64,000 bases of DNA, taken from assembly GCF_023218935.1 (NCBI RefSeq), contig NZ_JAJIAL010000005.1. One strand, written 5' to 3'. The notes beneath the pieces are model-generated. The model had not been told where the DNA came from. It did not search any database and saw only the letters and a list, made by a program, of their open reading frames with translations. Source of the DNA: Fructobacillus cardui (GTDB taxonomy: Bacteria > Bacillota > Bacilli > Lactobacillales > Lactobacillaceae). Below are positions 7,690-15,766 of the stretch, one piece after another. Made by a program: the position numbers and the translations under genes. Within the stretch, counting starts at the first letter, position 1, and every line of letters begins with the position of its first letter.

Positions 7690-7839
7690 ATGGCAGTTAA
7701 GACACCATTGAATTCATTTGCCCGCGGCCGTAAGGTCGGACACGACTCTTCTAAGAAGAAGCGTCAAGCTGCTGTTGCTCAATTGCAACAATGGGCTAAG
7801 GGAAAGACAACAGAAATCCCTAACACAAGCACTAAGTAA
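7690..7839 (+). CDS. Small basic protein of unknown function (49 aa)
   Basis: A 49-codon gene with its own strong promoter, an AAGGAG ribosome binding site eight bases before ATG and a factor-independent terminator right after the stop. The product starts MAVKTPLNSFARGRKVG, then has a lysine-rich stretch (SKKKRQ) and an amphipathic helix (AAVAQLQQWAKGK). Codons are those of highly expressed genes. I do not recognise the family. Its charge and expression signals would suit a nucleic-acid- or ribosome-associated protein, but this is only inference. Confidence 0.8.
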   Translation: MAVKTPLNSFARGRKVGHDSSKKKRQAAVAQLQQWAKGKTTEIPNTSTK

Positions 7840-7842
7840 GGA

Positions 7843-7869
7843 AAACTAGCGTTCAGCTAGTTTTTTTTC
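7843..7869 (+). terminator. Terminator after the 49-residue gene
   Basis: Stem AAACTAGC / GCTAGTTT with a short loop, followed by eight or more T residues. Confidence 0.85.
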
Positions 7870-7900
7870 TTGATTTTTTCATAAATCTGAAGAAAACTGC

Positions 7901-7929
7901 TTGTCTTGCCTGGTGGCCATGCTTATACT
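7901..7929 (+). promoter_or_regulatory. Promoter of the PAP2-family gene
   Basis: TTGTCT, 17 bases, TATACT, placed 36 bases before the start codon of the PAP2-family gene. Confidence 0.6.
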
Positions 7930-7965
7930 AAATGTTGAGCAATCACTTATTTGGAGACCAAACCT

Positions 7966-8634
7966 ATGATTATTTCCGTCGAAAATAAACAACGCCGCCG
8001 GGCAGTCTTTGCCACCCTGCTCTTTATCGTTCTGGCCGTTTTAATTGGCACCAATGCGTCTTTTTTGTATGAAATGAATGAGTCAGTTCGCTTCTTTATG
8101 ACTGGAATTCAAACGAGTTACGGTAATGCTATTATGTCGGCAGCAACCTTCTTAGGTTCGCCACTCATGTGTCTAATTTATGCCGTCCTCTTAGCAAGCG
8201 TCCTACTTTTGGCAAACTTAAAAATCCCGGCATTTTGGGTAATCTTTACCGCCTTTGGTCAAATTATTTTGGCCCAAATCATTAAGTTCTTTATTCATGC
8301 CTCGCGCCCCGTTGGTCACCTCTTAACGGACACCGGCTACTCATTCCCGTCACAACACGTCGTTGCCATTTGGTCAATCGTTTTTATCCTGTTCTTGTTG
8401 GTGACACCAAACATTAATTCGATGATCTTACGAATCTTGATTGACTGGATTTTAATTACCCTGGCGCTGATGGTTATGCTCTCGCGACTCTACTTTTCTT
8501 CGCAATTCGCCTCAGATGTTATTGCTGGCTACCTGCTTGCTTACGCTTGGGTTGTCCTCTGCGCTAGCCTTTATCCGGCAGTCGCAACCACATTGAAGAA
8601 AAACTTTTGGGCGTTCAAAGAACAAGAAATTTAA
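7966..8634 (+). CDS. PAP2-family membrane phosphatase with altered catalytic motif
   Basis: A 222-residue, about six-helix membrane protein. Motif 1 is K-F-F-I-H-A-S-R-P (about 107-115), motif 2 is PSQH (H131), and motif 3 reads SRLYFSSQFASD, where the family has SR-x5-H-x3-D. The histidine that forms the phospho-enzyme is replaced by Gln180, read directly as codon CAA. PAP2 enzymes dephosphorylate lipid phosphates such as phosphatidylglycerol phosphate or undecaprenyl pyrophosphate; this member may be inactive or changed. ATG 7966 is chosen because TTGGAG precedes it; upstream TTG 7951 is part of that ribosome binding site. Confidence 0.82.
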   Translation: MIISVENKQRRRAVFATLLFIVLAVLIGTNASFLYEMNESVRFFMTGIQTSYGNAIMSAATFLGSPLMCLIYAVLLASVLLLANLKIPAFWVIFTAFGQIILAQIIKFFIHASRPVGHLLTDTGYSFPSQHVVAIWSIVFILFLLVTPNINSMILRILIDWILITLALMVMLSRLYFSSQFASDVIAGYLLAYAWVVLCASLYPAVATTLKKNFWAFKEQEI

Positions 8635-8643
8635 TATTGATAT

Positions 8644-8672
8644 GACTCAATCATTAGTGATTGAGTTTTTTT
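8644..8672 (+). terminator. Terminator after the PAP2-family gene
   Basis: Stem ACTCAATCA / TGATTGAGT followed by seven T residues. Confidence 0.85.
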
Positions 8673-8714
8673 ATTTATCATTCATAAACATAAACCACTA
8701 AAAAATCAACCTTC

Positions 8715-8756
8715 TGGCAAACAAAAAATGCCTACCGCTCAAGGCGGTGGGCATTC
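8715..8756 (-). terminator. Terminator of the nrd operon
   Basis: On the minus strand AATGCCCACCGCC pairs with GCGGTAGGCATT (stem region 8728-8754) and is followed by TTTTTTG. It lies 20 bases beyond the nrdF stop codon. Confidence 0.85.
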
Positions 8757-8776
8757 TGATTTGATTTATTAGAAGT

Positions 8777-9751
8777 TTAGTCTTCCTTATAGTCGTCGTC
8801 AGACATGGCTTCAACTTGTCCCAACAAGTAACCATTACCAACTCCTGAGAAGAAGTCGTGGTTTGATGTTGAAGTTGAAATACCATTCATCACAACTGGG
8901 TTAACCTGGTCGGCATTATCTGGGAACAATGGTTCCTGTCCCAAGTTCATCAAGGCCTTATTGGCGTTGTAGCGCAAGAAGACCAAGACGTCATCCGTCC
9001 AACCAATTTGATCATAAATTTCGTGGGTAAACTTTTCTTCATTGTCATACAAGTCGTACAACAAGTCATACATCCAAGTCTTCATCTCTTCTTGTTCCAC
9101 TTCTGAAAGCTTGTTGAAGCCGATTTGGAACTTGTAACCGATGTAAGTACCGTGCACAGACTCATCACGCAAAATCAGCTTGATGATTTCGGCAACGTTC
9201 AACATCCGGTTGTGACCCAAGTAGTACAAAGGCGTGTAGAAACCTGAGTAGAACAAGAAAGTTTCCAAGAAGACCGAAGCAACCTTCTTTTGCAATGGTG
9301 TGCCATTTTGGTAAACATCATTAATCTTATTGGCCTTGTACTGCAAGAATTCATCGTGGTCGGCCCATTCGAAGGTCGCATCGATTTCTGACTTGTCGTT
9401 CAACGTTTCAAAGATTGAAGAATATGACTTGGCGTGAACAGATTCCATAAATTGGATGTTGTTCAAAACCGCTTCTTCTTTTTGGTTAACAGCATCGCGA
9501 CGCAATGAAGCCATTCCGTCCTGTGACTGCAAAGTATCCAAAGTCGTCAAACCACCGAAGACCAAGTTATAAACCCGGCGTTCCGTATCATTCAAATCAC
9601 CACGCCAGTTGCGCAAGTCGTTTGAAATTGGGACACGGGTATCCAACCAGAATTGTTGGGTCAACTTTTCCCAGGTAGCCTTATCCAAGGCGTCTTCAAT
9701 GTCGTTCCAGTTAATGGCAGTATATGAGCCGTTATTCACGTGTTCAACCAT
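8777..9751 (-). CDS. nrdF: Class Ib ribonucleotide reductase, beta subunit
   Basis: A 324-residue radical-bearing subunit of the aerobic class Ib enzyme that reduces ribonucleoside diphosphates. Metal ligands appear in the family order: Asp in TTLDTLQSQD, Glu and His in FMESVHAKSY, and Glu and His in LRDESVHGTYIGYKF. It pairs with NrdE; the radical (di-manganese or di-iron) is assembled with NrdI. AGGAG precedes ATG 9751. Its start overlaps the 3' end of nrdI by eight bases, which implies translational coupling. Size and sequence are ordinary for the family. Confidence 0.95.
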   Translation of the reverse strand: MVEHVNNGSYTAINWNDIEDALDKATWEKLTQQFWLDTRVPISNDLRNWRGDLNDTERRVYNLVFGGLTTLDTLQSQDGMASLRRDAVNQKEEAVLNNIQFMESVHAKSYSSIFETLNDKSEIDATFEWADHDEFLQYKANKINDVYQNGTPLQKKVASVFLETFLFYSGFYTPLYYLGHNRMLNVAEIIKLILRDESVHGTYIGYKFQIGFNKLSEVEQEEMKTWMYDLLYDLYDNEEKFTHEIYDQIGWTDDVLVFLRYNANKALMNLGQEPLFPDNADQVNPVVMNGISTSTSNHDFFSGVGNGYLLGQVEAMSDDDYKED

Positions 9752-10193
9752 GTTTTTCTCCTAATGTTTCCCTGATGCTTTGGTAAATTTTTTCTGCGTC
9801 GTAAGAAGTCCCACGTAACTCGTAGTCTCCAATCACCGGTACCTGATACTTTTTGGCGTAGCGCTTCGCGGTCAAAATATATTGATCGTTGAAGTTACGG
9901 TTCCCCGATCCAACTACTCCCTTTATTAGTGTAGCATTGTCTTCAAAATCAATATAGTCCGCGAGGGCATTCGTAAAGATTTCAACAACTGCAGGACCGG
10001 TCCCGGTTCCGCCCGTCAGGTAGGTGGGCACAATCGCCACAAAGAGTTGGTGTTCAGCTTCATAATCGGTTTCATCACCGACTACCTTCGCATCAATCGT
10101 GTCACCCTTTTCTTCAGCAACTGCTTGCAGCTTATTAATAAACGACTGTGTATTGCCTTCAATGCTGGCATATAAGAGTCGGTATGTTGCCAT
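9744..10193 (-). CDS. nrdI: Flavodoxin-like NrdI, activator of NrdF
   Basis: A 149-residue flavodoxin-fold protein that supplies oxidant for assembly of the NrdF cofactor. FMN-binding loops are seen at the N-terminus (YASIEGNTQSF) and in YLTGGTGTGP and GSGNRNFND. ATG 10193 is chosen because AGGAAAG stands eight bases upstream and family members begin here; an upstream in-frame extension is non-coding in character. Unusually, 280 bases separate it from nrdE, with three hairpins and a possible secondary promoter, so nrdIF may be expressed separately from nrdHE. Confidence 0.93.
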   Translation of the reverse strand: MATYRLLYASIEGNTQSFINKLQAVAEEKGDTIDAKVVGDETDYEAEHQLFVAIVPTYLTGGTGTGPAVVEIFTNALADYIDFEDNATLIKGVVGSGNRNFNDQYILTAKRYAKKYQVPVIGDYELRGTSYDAEKIYQSIRETLGEKHG

Positions 10194-10230
10194 CGAACTT
10201 TCCTTTCTAAACAGCGCAGGCTGTTTGTTA

Positions 10231-10273
10231 GAACTTTGAATTAGAATAATTTGATAATATTTGAACAAAGTTC
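10231..10273. promoter_or_regulatory. Inverted repeat upstream of nrdI
   Basis: GAACTTTG and CAAAGTTC form an inverted repeat at the two ends of this AT-rich stretch. Between them the minus strand has TTGTTC and TCTAAT 17 bases apart, a weak promoter candidate for nrdIF. Regulator unknown. Confidence 0.35.
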
Positions 10274-10299
10274 ATGCAACGTATTCAATTTAACAGCTG

Positions 10300-10378
10300 G
10301 GTTGACAGCCGTCAACCTCTAAAATATGTACGACTGAGCAGTGCTCAGTCATTTGTGAACCTGGTAAACAAGACCAGG
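10300..10378 (-). other. Three consecutive hairpins between nrdE and nrdI
   Basis: GGTTGAC/GTCAACC (10300-10317), GACTGAGCA/TGCTCAGTC (10332-10350) and CCTGGT/ACCAGG (10360-10378) are perfect stems in a row. None has a T-tract, so they are not ordinary terminators. They could stabilise or process the operon message between the two subunit genes. Confidence 0.5.
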
Positions 10379-10473
10379 CTAACAATTGAACACTTATTCA
10401 CAATCGCATTTTGGTCAGAAAAAAATTCTAACTTAAATTCCTGTAAGCGTATCCAATTAGAATTAAATCGTCA

Positions 10474-12645
10474 TTAAATTGAGCAAGACTCACATTCGTT
10501 GATACCAGCCTCTTGGTTATCATCCGTATATGTTCGGACATAATACAAAGACTTGATGCCCTTCTTGTAAGCATAATTACGTAACTTAGACAAATCACGT
10601 GTGGTCATCTTCTCCGTCCGACCGTTCTTCCAATCATAAAGACCTTCAGGAATTGTTGAGCGCATGAAGAATGTCAAAGACATTCCCTGGTCAACGTGTG
10701 GCTGAGCGGCTGCATAAATATCAATGACCTTTTTCATGTTCGTATCATAGGCAGAAACATAGTAAGGCAACGTCTCATTTGACAGACCGGGTGCTGGGTA
10801 GTAAACCTTCCCAATCATCCCTTCTTGACGTTCTTCAATCTTGTTAACGATTGGCAACAAAGAAGCCGTGGTGTTATTGACGTATGAGATTGAACCAGTT
10901 GGCGCTACCGCGTGACGGTAAGCGTTATACAAACCGTTCTTTTGCACTTGATCGCGCAATTCTGCCCAGTCTTCCTTTGTTGGCACGGGCAGGTTGGCAA
11001 ACAGTTCCTTCACCTTATCAGTTTCTGGGCCCCAGTCTTGGCTGACATACTTTTCAAAATACGTACCGTCAGCGTAAGCTGATTTGTCAAAGTCCTTGAA
11101 AGTTTCTTGGCGGTCAAAGGCGATGTTCATTGAGGCCTTCAATGAGTAGAAGTTCAAGGTCATAAAGAAGACCTTGGTAAAGTCCAAAGATTCTTCATCA
11201 CCATACATCATCTTATTTTGAGCAAAGAAGGCTGCCAGACCCATGGCGCCCAAACCAACAGCGTGATTTTGCTGGTTACCGTTTTGCACAGATGGAACCA
11301 CGTTCAAATTAGACTGTTCAGAAACAAAGGACAAGGCACGAATCATCGCATCGACAGAACCGGCGAAGTCATCCGTCTTCATCATGTTAACAATGTTAAT
11401 TGAACCCAAGTTACATGAGATATCCTCACCCAACGTTGTATATTCTTGCTCGTCATCAATTGTTGAAGGTGTTTGCACCTGCAAAATTTCAGAACAAAGG
11501 TTTGACGAAATCACCTTTCCAGCAACTGGATTAGCGCGGTTAACTGTATCGATATTAACAATGTAAGGGTAACCAGACTCTTGCTGAAGCTTTGAAATTT
11601 CTTCTTCAACCGTTCGAGCAGGAATCATTTTCTTCGTGATTTTGTCGTTTTTCAACATGTTGTCATATTCGGCAGTGATATCAACATAGTTGAATGGCAT
11701 GCCGTACTCGCGTTCAACATCAACTGGTGAGAACAAGGCCATTTCTTGACCCTTTTCAATCAAGTCATAATACTTGTCAGGCACAATCAAGCCCAATGAC
11801 AGGGTCTTCACGCGGACTTTTTCGTCGGCGTTTTCCTTCTTGGTAGCCAAGAAGGTCATCAAATCAGGATGGAAAATGTTCAGATAAACAACACCGGCCC
11901 CCTGACGAGCCCCCACCTGTGATGAAAAAGTAAAGGAATCTTCCAATAACTTCATTACTGGCACAATTCCACCAGCGGAATTGGCAATGCCCATCACAGG
12001 TGCGCCGGCTTCACGAAGGTTTGAGAGGTTAATTCCAACTCCTCCACCCATCTTTGACAACTGCAAAGCTGAGTTGATTGTTCGGCCGATAGAGTTCATG
12101 TCATCGCTTGTTTGCAAAACGAAACAAGAAACCAATTCACCACGACGAGCACGACCAGCATTCAAAAATGATGGTGTTGCCGGTTGGTAGCGCTGGTGAA
12201 TCATTTCATTGGCCAAGGCCATCGCTAAGTCCTCATCGCCATTAGCATAGAACAAGGCGTTCAAGGCTACACGGTCTAAGTAAGATTCAACGTAGTAAGC
12301 CTTATCGTTTGTCTTTTGCGCATATTGATTATAAAACTTAAAGGCCGCCATAAAGGAACTGAAGTGAAAGTTCTGTCCCTCTAAAAAGTCATACAACTGG
12401 TTAATGAAGACCATGTCATATTTTTTGACCAGGTCCTTATCCAAAAAATCGTTTTCAATCAACCAATCATAGTGGGCTTCAACAGAGTCAAACCGTTTTA
12501 AGTTTGGTTCAACGTTTTCCTTCATGAAGGCTGCCAAAGCTTCCTGATCCTTGTTTAACTGAATCTGGTTGTCCTTTGGAATATTGATTTCGTTATTTAA
12601 ATCAAAGTAGGTGACCTGTGTGAGGTCAAGGTCCAATAATGACAT
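10474..12645 (-). CDS. nrdE: Class Ib ribonucleotide reductase, alpha subunit
   Basis: A 723-residue catalytic subunit that reduces ribonucleoside diphosphates to deoxyribonucleotides. The active-site loop NLCSEI is present (about residue 380), as are the radical-transfer tyrosines of the C-terminal barrel region and the C-terminal redox pair CESC in the last six residues, which is re-reduced by NrdH. AGGAG lies eight bases before ATG 12645. A short N-terminal region without an ATP-cone is typical of class Ib. It follows nrdH by about 105 bases that contain a hairpin. Confidence 0.96.
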   Translation of the reverse strand: MSLLDLDLTQVTYFDLNNEINIPKDNQIQLNKDQEALAAFMKENVEPNLKRFDSVEAHYDWLIENDFLDKDLVKKYDMVFINQLYDFLEGQNFHFSSFMAAFKFYNQYAQKTNDKAYYVESYLDRVALNALFYANGDEDLAMALANEMIHQRYQPATPSFLNAGRARRGELVSCFVLQTSDDMNSIGRTINSALQLSKMGGGVGINLSNLREAGAPVMGIANSAGGIVPVMKLLEDSFTFSSQVGARQGAGVVYLNIFHPDLMTFLATKKENADEKVRVKTLSLGLIVPDKYYDLIEKGQEMALFSPVDVEREYGMPFNYVDITAEYDNMLKNDKITKKMIPARTVEEEISKLQQESGYPYIVNIDTVNRANPVAGKVISSNLCSEILQVQTPSTIDDEQEYTTLGEDISCNLGSINIVNMMKTDDFAGSVDAMIRALSFVSEQSNLNVVPSVQNGNQQNHAVGLGAMGLAAFFAQNKMMYGDEESLDFTKVFFMTLNFYSLKASMNIAFDRQETFKDFDKSAYADGTYFEKYVSQDWGPETDKVKELFANLPVPTKEDWAELRDQVQKNGLYNAYRHAVAPTGSISYVNNTTASLLPIVNKIEERQEGMIGKVYYPAPGLSNETLPYYVSAYDTNMKKVIDIYAAAQPHVDQGMSLTFFMRSTIPEGLYDWKNGRTEKMTTRDLSKLRNYAYKKGIKSLYYVRTYTDDNQEAGINECESCSI

Positions 12646-12696
12646 ATAATTCTCCTCGTTTTATATAATTTGTTCGTTTTCCCCTTGAGAAGAAAA

Positions 12697-12732
12697 ATTC
12701 CGCATAGACCAATCGGGACTAGGCGGAAAAAT
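12697..12732 (-). terminator. Weak attenuator-like hairpin between nrdH and nrdE
   Basis: On the minus strand TTCCGC pairs with GCGGAA across a 19-base loop and is followed by TTTTTCTT. The stem is only six pairs, so partial termination favouring nrdH over nrdE is possible but unproven. Confidence 0.4.
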
Positions 12733-12750
12733 TCGTGACACTAAAAAAAC

Positions 12751-12981
12751 TTAGGCCGTCAAAGACTTCAAGGCGTCAGGTTGGAAACCAGAGAAGGCTT
12801 CCTGACCAGCGATTTGAACAACCGGGGTTTGCTTAAAACCGGCATCCTTCAATTGAGCAAGGTATTCTGGTTGTTCTTCGATATTGATTTCTTCGTAGCC
12901 AACCCCCATGTTGTCGAGGTAGCGTTTTGTCATCTTGCACTGTACACAATTATTTTTGGTAAAGACCGTTACTTGAGCCAT
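12751..12981 (-). CDS. nrdH: Glutaredoxin-like NrdH redoxin
   Basis: A 76-residue thioredoxin-fold protein that passes electrons to NrdE. The redox motif is C-V-Q-C (residues about 11-14), followed by KMTKRYLDNMGV, and the KQTPVV cis-proline loop is present. ATG 12981 begins the family-typical MAQVTVFTK; the longer in-frame reading is upstream leader. It is the first gene of nrdHEIF. Confidence 0.94.
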   Translation of the reverse strand: MAQVTVFTKNNCVQCKMTKRYLDNMGVGYEEINIEEQPEYLAQLKDAGFKQTPVVQIAGQEAFSGFQPDALKSLTA

Positions 12982-13414
12982 ACTTTTGGTCCCACTTTCT
13001 TTTATATTTTTCAAGCAATTCCCCGCCGCACCCGCATTTACAAGCACTAACAAGCAATTAAGCTAATTACTAGTTTAGCCGATTTTTCTTAGAGTTCAAG
13101 GCCTAAAACTGTCCGCACAAACATTTGTTCGCCCAAAGGCCTTTCTAATAGGCTTTTGATTTTGCATATTTTTTAATTCACAATATTCACTGTATTTTTA
13201 AAAGCGCAATCTAATCCCTTTTGTTTATCCATGTGTGCTTACTTTGCCCCTATATTAGCGCCTTCTTTTGTCAAACAAAAAGAATTTTGTTTGTGAAATC
13301 AGTCTGGGCAAGAATACTAGACCAATTCTAACGCTGATAAAGATTGTCTCCTTTGTGTCATAAAGTTTGCTATAATGGAAGAAATATCTAAATTATATAA
13401 GTGAGGTAATAACT
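12982..13414. promoter_or_regulatory. Divergent control region nrdH / CNNM-CBS gene
   Basis: A 430-base AT-rich region without a gene. A long imperfect palindrome is centred at 13282: CAAACAAAA (13272-13280), AGAA, TTTTGTTTG (13285-13293), extended by TTG/GAA-type flanks, a plausible operator. I looked for a pair of NrdR boxes upstream of nrdH and could not identify them with confidence. Confidence 0.4.
13368..13376 (+). promoter_or_regulatory. Extended -10 promoter of the CNNM/CBS gene
   Basis: TGCTATAAT stands 39 bases before the GTG start at 13415. No good -35 lies at the usual distance. Confidence 0.6.
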
Positions 13415-14860
13415 GTGGATTCTGGTCCCTCGTTCTTGTTGAATGCGTTCGTCATCATCTTTGTGTTGTTGTTGGCGGTTTTATTTACACTAACGGAATA
13501 TTCTCTTGTTAAGGTGCGCTTGTCGGCCTTGGAGGCTCTTCAAGAAGATCGCGAAAAACCATCAAAAAACATTGCACATGCCATTCACATGGTATCGCAC
13601 CTAACGGAGTTCTTATCGACTGCTCAAGTCGGAATTACATTAACATCATTAATCTTAGGTTGGGTTGGTGAAGAAACCGTTGCTGATTTTATTTTAGCAA
13701 CACATATCCTGCCAGCTGAATACGCCAAGCCAGTCGCTTCTGTTGCGGCCATCGTGATTTTTACGATTATTCACGCCGTCTTCACCGACTTGGTGCCAAA
13801 AAATATCGCGATTCAAGAGCCGATTAAGGTCTTGTTGTTAATTGTGCGTCCAGTCCGCTTCTTTCATGTTGCCCTCTTCCCATTCATTTGGATTCTAGAT
13901 CACTTATCAAATTGGTTAACCCGTTTGATTGGTTTCCAGGTCACAAATGATGACGACATTTACTCACAGACGGAAATCCTTTCCTTGTCAAAGAGTGCTG
14001 CCGAAGCCGGTGAGTTGGATACTGAAGATTTAACCTTTATGCAACGTGCCTTTGAAATGAATGATAAGGTCGCTGCTGACGTCATGATTGATCGAACATC
14101 AATGGATGTTATCGATGTCCACGATACGATTGCTAAAGGACTTGATGAGTACCTACAAAAGCGTCATTCTCGTTTCCCAGTTGTTGCTGACAATGATAAG
14201 GATAAGGTTTTAGGTTATGTCTTTAACTACGACCTTGTTCGTCAAAATCGAATTTCTGGTAAAAACCCCGTTGCTCAAATTATGCGTGACATTCCAGCCG
14301 TCCCTGAAAACATGGACTTGCACGATGTTATGGATGAAATGACCATCAAGCGTTCACCAATTGCAGTGGTCGTCGATGAATACGGTGGTACTGCCGGAAT
14401 CATTACTGATAAAGATATCTACGAAGAACTTTTTGGTTCCGTTCGTGATGAAATCAATGATGAATCCGATGAGTACATCGAAAAGCTTGGTAACCAACGC
14501 TATAAGGTTTCTGGTAAGACGACCCTGTATGACTTCCAACGCTACTTCCAGATTCACGTCAAGGAATTTGACGACGATGAAGCCGTGACCTTGACTGGTT
14601 ACGTTTTGAAACGTGATCCTGATTTTCGAACTGGCGACTCATTGCGAATTGCAAACTATCAAATCACGGCGCTTGATTACGAAAACGCCTTTATCCCTGA
14701 ATTTGCCGTCAAAGAGCTTGAGACCAAACCAGAACCTGATAACACAGATTCTGACAATGACGACAGCCAAGGCGCTTCTGAAAGCAAGCCCTCCATGTCT
14801 GAAAAAGACCGTGAGCGCTTAAAGTTTCAGCTTAAGTGTAAGGATACTGACCCCGAATAA
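13415..14860 (+). CDS. CNNM/CorC-type membrane protein with CBS pair (HlyC/CorC family)
   Basis: A 481-residue protein. Residues 1-180 are the DUF21/CNNM transmembrane domain, about 215-335 hold two CBS domains (DRTSMDVIDV; RSPIAVVVDEYGGTAGIIT), about 350-435 are the CorC/HlyC C-terminal domain, and the last 45 residues are an acidic then Lys/Glu-rich tail. Relatives act in divalent cation (mostly magnesium) export or homeostasis; the old name hemolysin is misleading. GTG start with GTGAGGT eight bases upstream. A terminator follows at once, so it is monocistronic. Confidence 0.9.
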   Translation: MDSGPSFLLNAFVIIFVLLLAVLFTLTEYSLVKVRLSALEALQEDREKPSKNIAHAIHMVSHLTEFLSTAQVGITLTSLILGWVGEETVADFILATHILPAEYAKPVASVAAIVIFTIIHAVFTDLVPKNIAIQEPIKVLLLIVRPVRFFHVALFPFIWILDHLSNWLTRLIGFQVTNDDDIYSQTEILSLSKSAAEAGELDTEDLTFMQRAFEMNDKVAADVMIDRTSMDVIDVHDTIAKGLDEYLQKRHSRFPVVADNDKDKVLGYVFNYDLVRQNRISGKNPVAQIMRDIPAVPENMDLHDVMDEMTIKRSPIAVVVDEYGGTAGIITDKDIYEELFGSVRDEINDESDEYIEKLGNQRYKVSGKTTLYDFQRYFQIHVKEFDDDEAVTLTGYVLKRDPDFRTGDSLRIANYQITALDYENAFIPEFAVKELETKPEPDNTDSDNDDSQGASESKPSMSEKDRERLKFQLKCKDTDPE

Positions 14861-14870
14861 TATTTCGAAA

Positions 14871-14897
14871 AGTCGACGAAAATTCGTCGGCTTTTTT
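14871..14897 (+). terminator. Terminator after the CNNM/CBS gene
   Basis: Stem AGTCGACGA / TCGTCGGCT followed by six T residues. Confidence 0.85.
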
Positions 14898-14931
14898 GAT
14901 TAAAAATCAGCCCGAAAGACCGGCAAAGCAT

Positions 14932-14959
14932 TTGGCTCACCTGCCTTTCGTGGTACACT
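14932..14959 (+). promoter_or_regulatory. Promoter of the histidine phosphatase gene
   Basis: TTGGCT, 16 bases, TACACT, 61 bases before the start codon. Confidence 0.55.
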
Positions 14960-15019
14960 AGAAACAAGAAATCTTCTAACAAAAGAAGAAGAAAAACAGA
15001 TTTGAAGGAGTCTTATTTC

Positions 15020-15691
15020 ATGGCAGGAATTGATGTTTATATGGTCCGCCACGGCCAAACTTACTTTAACCTTTTACGCCGTTTCCAAGGATTTTCCGAC
15101 GCACCGTTAACCGATGCCGGCATCCAAGATGGGCATAAGGCCGGTCAACGCCTTGCCAAGATTCACTTTGATGGTGCTTATTCTTCTGATTTAACACGGG
15201 CGATCCACACTGCCCGCTATGCCTTAAGTGAAAATCAGGCTCAGTCACCAGTTGAACCAACCACTCTGCCCAACTTCCGTGAAGAAAATTTCGGGTCTTT
15301 TGAAGGTCGCGACTCCCAGGTAACATTAACGGACCTGAATGCTCGGGTAGCAAAACCCTACAATGATTACGCTGACATGGTTGAAGACCTCGGTATGCCA
15401 GTTGTCATGGACATTTTCCATGATGCAGATCTCTACCACCTAGCCGAATCTTACCAAGAATTTGTCGACCGAATCGAGGCTGGCTTCAAGGACCTTAAAA
15501 GTCGCCACCAAGACGGAGACAAGGTCCTTCTTGTCTCCCATGGAACAACCATTCGGGCAATCGCCAATTACTTTGGCTACCCTGAAATGGCCGCCCACTC
15601 GGTCCATAATGGTGCTGTCATGCACCTCCGCCTTAAAGATGATGGCGCAGATATCTTGACCTTCAACGACAACACGACCGTTTTTGACTAA
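15020..15691 (+). CDS. Histidine phosphatase family protein (phosphoglycerate mutase-like)
   Basis: A 223-residue enzyme of the 2-histidine phosphatase superfamily. The catalytic RHGQT is at about 10-14, the partner His lies in LLVSHGTTIRA (about 172-182), and the acid is in LPNFREENFGSFEGRD. Members cleave small phosphates; whether this is a cofactor-dependent mutase, a phosphatase of sugars or of nucleotides cannot be said. ATG 15020 is used because GAAGGAG lies nine bases upstream; an earlier TTG has no such signal. Confidence 0.87.
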   Translation: MAGIDVYMVRHGQTYFNLLRRFQGFSDAPLTDAGIQDGHKAGQRLAKIHFDGAYSSDLTRAIHTARYALSENQAQSPVEPTTLPNFREENFGSFEGRDSQVTLTDLNARVAKPYNDYADMVEDLGMPVVMDIFHDADLYHLAESYQEFVDRIEAGFKDLKSRHQDGDKVLLVSHGTTIRAIANYFGYPEMAAHSVHNGAVMHLRLKDDGADILTFNDNTTVFD

Positions 15692-15766
15692 AAAACCTTT
15701 TTATCGAATTGTTCCCCAACCGCTACTGCAAAACAGGGCGGTTTTATTTCACAGAAAGGCCTGTGT

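Noticed and set aside
10274..10477. A 67-codon plus-strand frame between nrdI and nrdE
   Set aside because: No ribosome binding site; it spans the three hairpins and is not like any known protein.
13054..13414. NrdR box pair upstream of nrdH
   Set aside because: I searched for two ACAnTATATnTTGT-like boxes at one and a half helical turns and found only fragments such as CACAATATTCACTGT.
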